From the NCBI GenBank assembly GCA_019347855.1, contig JAHWKO010000087.1, positions 1-9,325 of the forward strand: a DNA stretch of 9,325 nt, written 5' to 3'. The notes under the pieces were generated by a model. That model saw only the letters and a list, made by a program, of their open reading frames with translations, did no database searches and was not told where the DNA came from. Both the position numbers and the translations under genes were made by a program. This document shows positions 6,809 to 9,325 of the stretch, piece after piece (position 1 is the first letter of the stretch; every line of letters starts with the position of its first letter). The stretch is from Actinomycetota bacterium. GTDB taxonomy: Bacteria > Actinomycetota > Nitriliruptoria > Nitriliruptorales > JAHWKO01.

Positions 6809-8093
6809 GCGGGGTACCTCGCGTCAGGGTCCCGGTGCAGATCGGTAGCCCGCAGTCATCGTCGTCATCGCCGGGGTCGCCCCCGTCGTCGCGATCGTCG
6901 CTGGGCTCCTCGGACGGCGGGGGAGGGGGCGGCGGGGGGATGCGCAGCGAGAACGGCCCGGCGCGGTCCTGGATCACGGGGTGCTGGGGGCCGTTGCGCC
7001 CGTTCGCCGTCCGCTGTGCGGCCCTCGGAGCCGCGAAGTCGAACGCCTCCTGGACGGTCACGTCCGCGTCACCGTCCGCGTCCCCCTCGCCGGCGTGCAT
7101 CCCCCGTTCCACGAGGTAGTACCCCCACACCGAGTTGGACACGCTGGGGTCCTCGTACGACTTCTCGGCCTCCCGGGACGAGAACGTCAGCACGCGGCCG
7201 TCCTGGAGCATCCCCGGGTCCGCGTAGCCCTCCGCCTCGCACGCGCCGATGTCGATCCAGAACCGTCCGGCGCGCACGTGGGCGAGTCGGTCGACGAGCT
7301 CGCGGTCGGTCATCCGGTCGTTGTCGGCCGGCCACAGCGCCTCGTCGGGGACCTCGCCGTCGCGGTCGGGGTCCCAGCCGTGCCACTGCTTCGTGTGGCC
7401 GCTGTAGTGGAAGGCCGCAACCGAGTCCCCGTTGGTCTTGCGCGCGAGCCACCAGATCGCCTGCTCGATCCGTTCGCGGGTCGCCGCGTGGTCGGTCAGC
7501 AGGACGATGTGGTCGGACCGCCATCCCAGCTGCAGCAGGTAGCTGTGGAGGTCCTCGGCGTCCTGTCGGGAACCCACGTTGTCCCTCGTGGGTCCGTGGT
7601 GGTCGTTGATCCCGATCAGGACCGCCCACCGGGTGGTCGAGGGATCACGGGGATCCTGGCCGGCGGCCTCCTGGTCGGGGAAATCACGCGCGAAACGTTC
7701 GTACGCGGGGTCCCGGGGCGGCGAGCGGTCCTCGTCCGACGGCGGTGGTGGTGGCGGCGGCTCGGCCGGTTGGGGCGGGGGAGGCGGCCCCTCGTCGGCG
7801 CTCGTGCCCGGGTCGATCTGGCGGACCTCGGCCTGGGTCTGGACCTCGGCCGGCGCCGGGGGGGCGTCGTTCGTGGGGGCCTCGGTCGTGGGCGTGGGGG
7901 GCTCCTCGGGTGTGACGACGGGGTCCGGGACGCGGGGCGTGGGCGATGCGGACGGGCTCGGCTCCGGCGGGGGTACGTCCTCGATCGCGACGGAGGCGGG
8001 TGGTCCATCGGGGCGGTGGGTCACGACCACGATCGCCTGCAGGACCAGCAGCACGGCGGCTGCAGCCGTGAGTAGCCGTTCGAGCGTCCGCAC
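6798..8093 (-). CDS. Membrane-anchored caspase-like (peptidase C14) protein
   Basis: This is a 431-residue protein. Residues 8-24 form one hydrophobic segment (signal anchor or uncleaved signal). Residues 27-150 are a Pro/Glu/Thr-rich linker with polyproline runs at 103-107 and 112-118. Residues 154-385 are a caspase/metacaspase-type domain: RWAVLIGIND, QDAEDLHSYLLQLGW, HYSGH with catalytic His233, the metacaspase-like DEALWPADND segment, and DIGACEAEG with probable catalytic Cys285. The usual D-x-C-x-S-G is altered: Gly283 stands where the Asp is expected and EAEG follows the Cys. Residues 338-349 (DADGDADVTVQE) fit an EF-hand loop, common in bacterial caspase homologues. After the domain come eight prolines (386-393), an acidic run and a CGLPIC tail. 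It is expected outside the membrane. GTG 8093 is chosen because it starts directly before the hydrophobic segment; a G-run six bases upstream is a weak ribosome site. Substrate unknown. The rhomboid lies 77 bp upstream on the same strand. Confidence 0.85.
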   Translation of the reverse strand: MRTLERLLTAAAAVLLVLQAIVVVTHRPDGPPASVAIEDVPPPEPSPSASPTPRVPDPVVTPEEPPTPTTEAPTNDAPPAPAEVQTQAEVRQIDPGTSADEGPPPPPQPAEPPPPPPPSDEDRSPPRDPAYERFARDFPDQEAAGQDPRDPSTTRWAVLIGINDHHGPTRDNVGSRQDAEDLHSYLLQLGWRSDHIVLLTDHAATRERIEQAIWWLARKTNGDSVAAFHYSGHTKQWHGWDPDRDGEVPDEALWPADNDRMTDRELVDRLAHVRAGRFWIDIGACEAEGYADPGMLQDGRVLTFSSREAEKSYEDPSVSNSVWGYYLVERGMHAGEGDADGDADVTVQEAFDFAAPRAAQRTANGRNGPQHPVIQDRAGPFSLRIPPPPPPPPSEEPSDDRDDGGDPGDDDDDCGLPICTGTLTRGTPLSW

Positions 8094-8170
8094 GTGGAAC
8101 CCCCCCGGGTCGCCTCCCACCTCCAGGTTCGACGTGGACCGGTGAGACCCCTGCCGACGGACGGCCAGGG

Positions 8171-8932
8171 TCAGGCGACGAGCACCACGACCGACGCGAC
8201 GCTCGCGGTGGCGGTGAGGGCCGCCACCGTGAGGCCTGCGAACCGCGCCGGTCCGGTCCGCTGCCGCCGAGCGGGGATCCCGCCCCAGGTCTCGACCGCC
8301 GTGATGCACGCGCCGGCGACGAGACCGCCCAGGTGCGCCTCGAGGCCGATCGACGGCACCGTCAGTCCCAGCACGACGTTCAAGCCGATCAGGACGAGCG
8401 CGTGGCGGGCCCAGGTCGATCCCAGCTCCGTGTCCCGCAGACGGAACCCGAGCACGGCGAAGGCACCGAGCAGGCCGAAGATCGCCCCGGAGGCGCCGGC
8501 GCTGACGGACCGGGGTGACACGAAGAGGGCCGTCACGGCCGACCCGGCCAGTCCGCTGGCGAGGTAGAGCGCGACGTAGCGGACCCTGCCGACGCTGCGT
8601 TCGAACAGCGGCCCGAAGATCACGAGCGCCCACATGTTGGCCAGGAGGTGGACGAGCCCGATGTGAAGGAACATCGACGTGAACAGGCGCCAGAGCTCTC
8701 CGTCCTCGAGGAGCGGGGTCGCCTGCGCCCCGAACCGCACCAGGACCCGCAGGTCGGTGCTGCCTCCGGCTGCCTCGAGCAATAGGAAGACCCCCACGTT
8801 CAGGGCGGCGATCGCGGTGGTGACGGGGGAACGTCGCAGCATCCCGACGATCCCGTCCAGGGCGCCCCCCGAGGTCGCCGCGGGCTCGTCCGGGACCCCG
8901 TCCGGCACGGGTCGGTCGTCGGTCTCGTCCAC
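8171..8932 (-). CDS. Rhomboid family intramembrane serine protease
   Basis: This is a 253-residue membrane protein. Residues 1-36 are acidic, Pro-rich and presumably cytoplasmic. Six core segments follow (about 37-54, 90-108, 117-137, 148-163, 174-192, 197-213), then an extra C-terminal one (231-253), the 6+1 type. WRLFTSMFLH is the L1-loop signature, HLLAN gives His95 and Asn99 for the oxyanion site, GASGAIFG holds nucleophile Ser148, and EAHLGG holds His200. The catalytic dyad is intact, so it should be active. Known rhomboids cut transmembrane segments of substrate proteins near the membrane surface. The start is the most upstream GTG in frame; no ribosome site precedes it, though a TACCTT (-10-like, 8979-8974) lies about 40 bases upstream. 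It lacks the N-terminal zinc-ribbon of many actinobacterial rhomboids. It lies 78 bp downstream of the zinc-finger gene and 77 bp upstream of the caspase-like gene, all on one strand. Confidence 0.95.
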   Translation of the reverse strand: MDETDDRPVPDGVPDEPAATSGGALDGIVGMLRRSPVTTAIAALNVGVFLLLEAAGGSTDLRVLVRFGAQATPLLEDGELWRLFTSMFLHIGLVHLLANMWALVIFGPLFERSVGRVRYVALYLASGLAGSAVTALFVSPRSVSAGASGAIFGLLGAFAVLGFRLRDTELGSTWARHALVLIGLNVVLGLTVPSIGLEAHLGGLVAGACITAVETWGGIPARRQRTGPARFAGLTVAALTATASVASVVVLVA

Positions 8933-9010
8933 GCCGAGGAGGATGGCCGCTGACGGGTCCCGATGCGAACCGGAAGGTAGGCAGGAGCCTCCCGGGTTCG
9001 CGTCGAAGGC

Positions 9011-9325
9011 CTAACAGACACCCGACCCGGGGGACCCGTCTTGCGTCTGACCGCTGCCAGCCGCGCTCCGGAGCAGGAGGTACCCGCCGATGAGGCAGAA
9101 CAGGAAGATCGTGGCCCGCGTCACGCCCTGTGCGGTCCGTCCAAGGAGGATGTGTCCCGTCCCGGGGAGCAGACCCGAGGCGAGCACCACGGTGCCCTGG
9201 TCGACGTCCTTCAGCTCGTCCCGGTCGTCACGCGACAGCGTCCGACCGAACGCGGTCCCGCAGACGCTACAGGCGCCGGATCCGAGCGGGTTCCACTCCC
9301 CACAGACCGCGCAGCGCCACTCGAG
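9011..9325 (-). CDS. RanBP2-type zinc finger membrane protein, N-terminus outside window
   Basis: The minus-strand frame is open from the window edge to the TAG at 9013-9011, showing the last 104 residues. No start is visible, so the gene begins beyond 9325. Visible residues 3-22 fit W-x-C-x2-C-x3-N-x6-C-x2-C exactly (Trp3, Cys5, Cys8, Asn12, Cys19, Cys22), the RanBP2-type zinc finger pattern. A charged stretch (28-44) is followed by GLLPGTGHILLGR, which resembles the glycine-rich loop of TM2/YozV-like membrane proteins, and a hydrophobic segment at about 70-85. The polar tail ends in Cys. Function is unknown; small zinc-ribbon plus TM2-like proteins are common in Actinobacteria but mostly uncharacterised. 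It lies directly upstream of the rhomboid and could share its transcript. Confidence is high that it is coding, moderate for the domain names. Confidence 0.75.
   Translation of the reverse strand, partial: LEWRCAVCGEWNPLGSGACSVCGTAFGRTLSRDDRDELKDVDQGTVVLASGLLPGTGHILLGRTAQGVTRATIFLFCLIGGYLLLRSAAGSGQTQDGSPGSGVC

Noticed and set aside
8094..8633. N-terminal extension of the caspase-like frame up to 8633
   Set aside because: It would overlap most of the rhomboid gene and put about 180 residues before the hydrophobic anchor. The GTG at 8093 directly before the anchor is better.
8960..9005. A possible tRNA 3' part (GGTTCG with flanking GC stem)
   Set aside because: The T-loop reads TTCGCG rather than TTCRA, and no acceptor, D or anticodon arm can be folded around it.
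8990..9032. Inverted repeat CCCGGGT/ACCCGGG as terminator of the zinc-finger gene
   Set aside because: The loop is 27 bases, the structure spans the stop codon and no T-run follows, so it is more likely chance in GC-rich DNA.

Overview
The window is very GC-rich and gene-dense. It reads as chromosomal DNA of an actinobacterium. The two strongest taxonomic clues are a SepH-type cell-division protein (DUF3071/HTH, known only from Actinobacteria) and a PimB-like mannosyltransferase of phosphatidylinositol mannoside synthesis. GTG starts are frequent. I infer a lineage outside the well-studied genera, but cannot fix it from sequence alone.

Layout: positions 1-723 (+) hold the C-terminal 240 codons of sepH, with a 126-bp GAGCSG hexamer tandem repeat just before the helix-turn-helix. 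Positions 761-4007 (+) hold three tightly packed genes: a helical lipoprotein of unknown function, an M48/Ste24-type membrane metalloprotease (start overlaps the lipoprotein stop as ATGA) and a GT4 glycosyltransferase resembling PimB' (2-bp gap). Positions 3991-5916 (-) hold a large multi-pass membrane protein ending in an endonuclease/exonuclease/phosphatase (EEP) domain, convergent with pimB and overlapping it by 17 bp. A 91-bp divergent region (5917-6007) separates it from an alpha/beta-hydrolase carboxylesterase (6008-6808, +). That gene overlaps tail to tail by 11 bp with a membrane-anchored caspase-like (C14) protein (6798-8093, -). Upstream of the caspase on the minus strand lie a rhomboid intramembrane protease (8171-8932) and the 3' part of a small membrane protein with a RanBP2-type zinc finger (9011-9325, running off the window).

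Functionally the window is about the cell envelope: division (SepH), envelope lipid glycosylation (PimB-like), lipid or phosphoester hydrolysis (EEP membrane protein, esterase) and three unrelated proteases in or attached to the membrane (M48, rhomboid, caspase-like). No RNA genes, insertion sequences, CRISPR arrays or phage genes were seen. Every stretch between genes is under 100 bp. The least ordinary items are the caspase-like protein with polyproline tracts on both sides and its rhomboid neighbour, the CWH43-like layout of the EEP protein beside a PIM-type glycosyltransferase, and the Glu/Pro/Arg expansion inside SepH.
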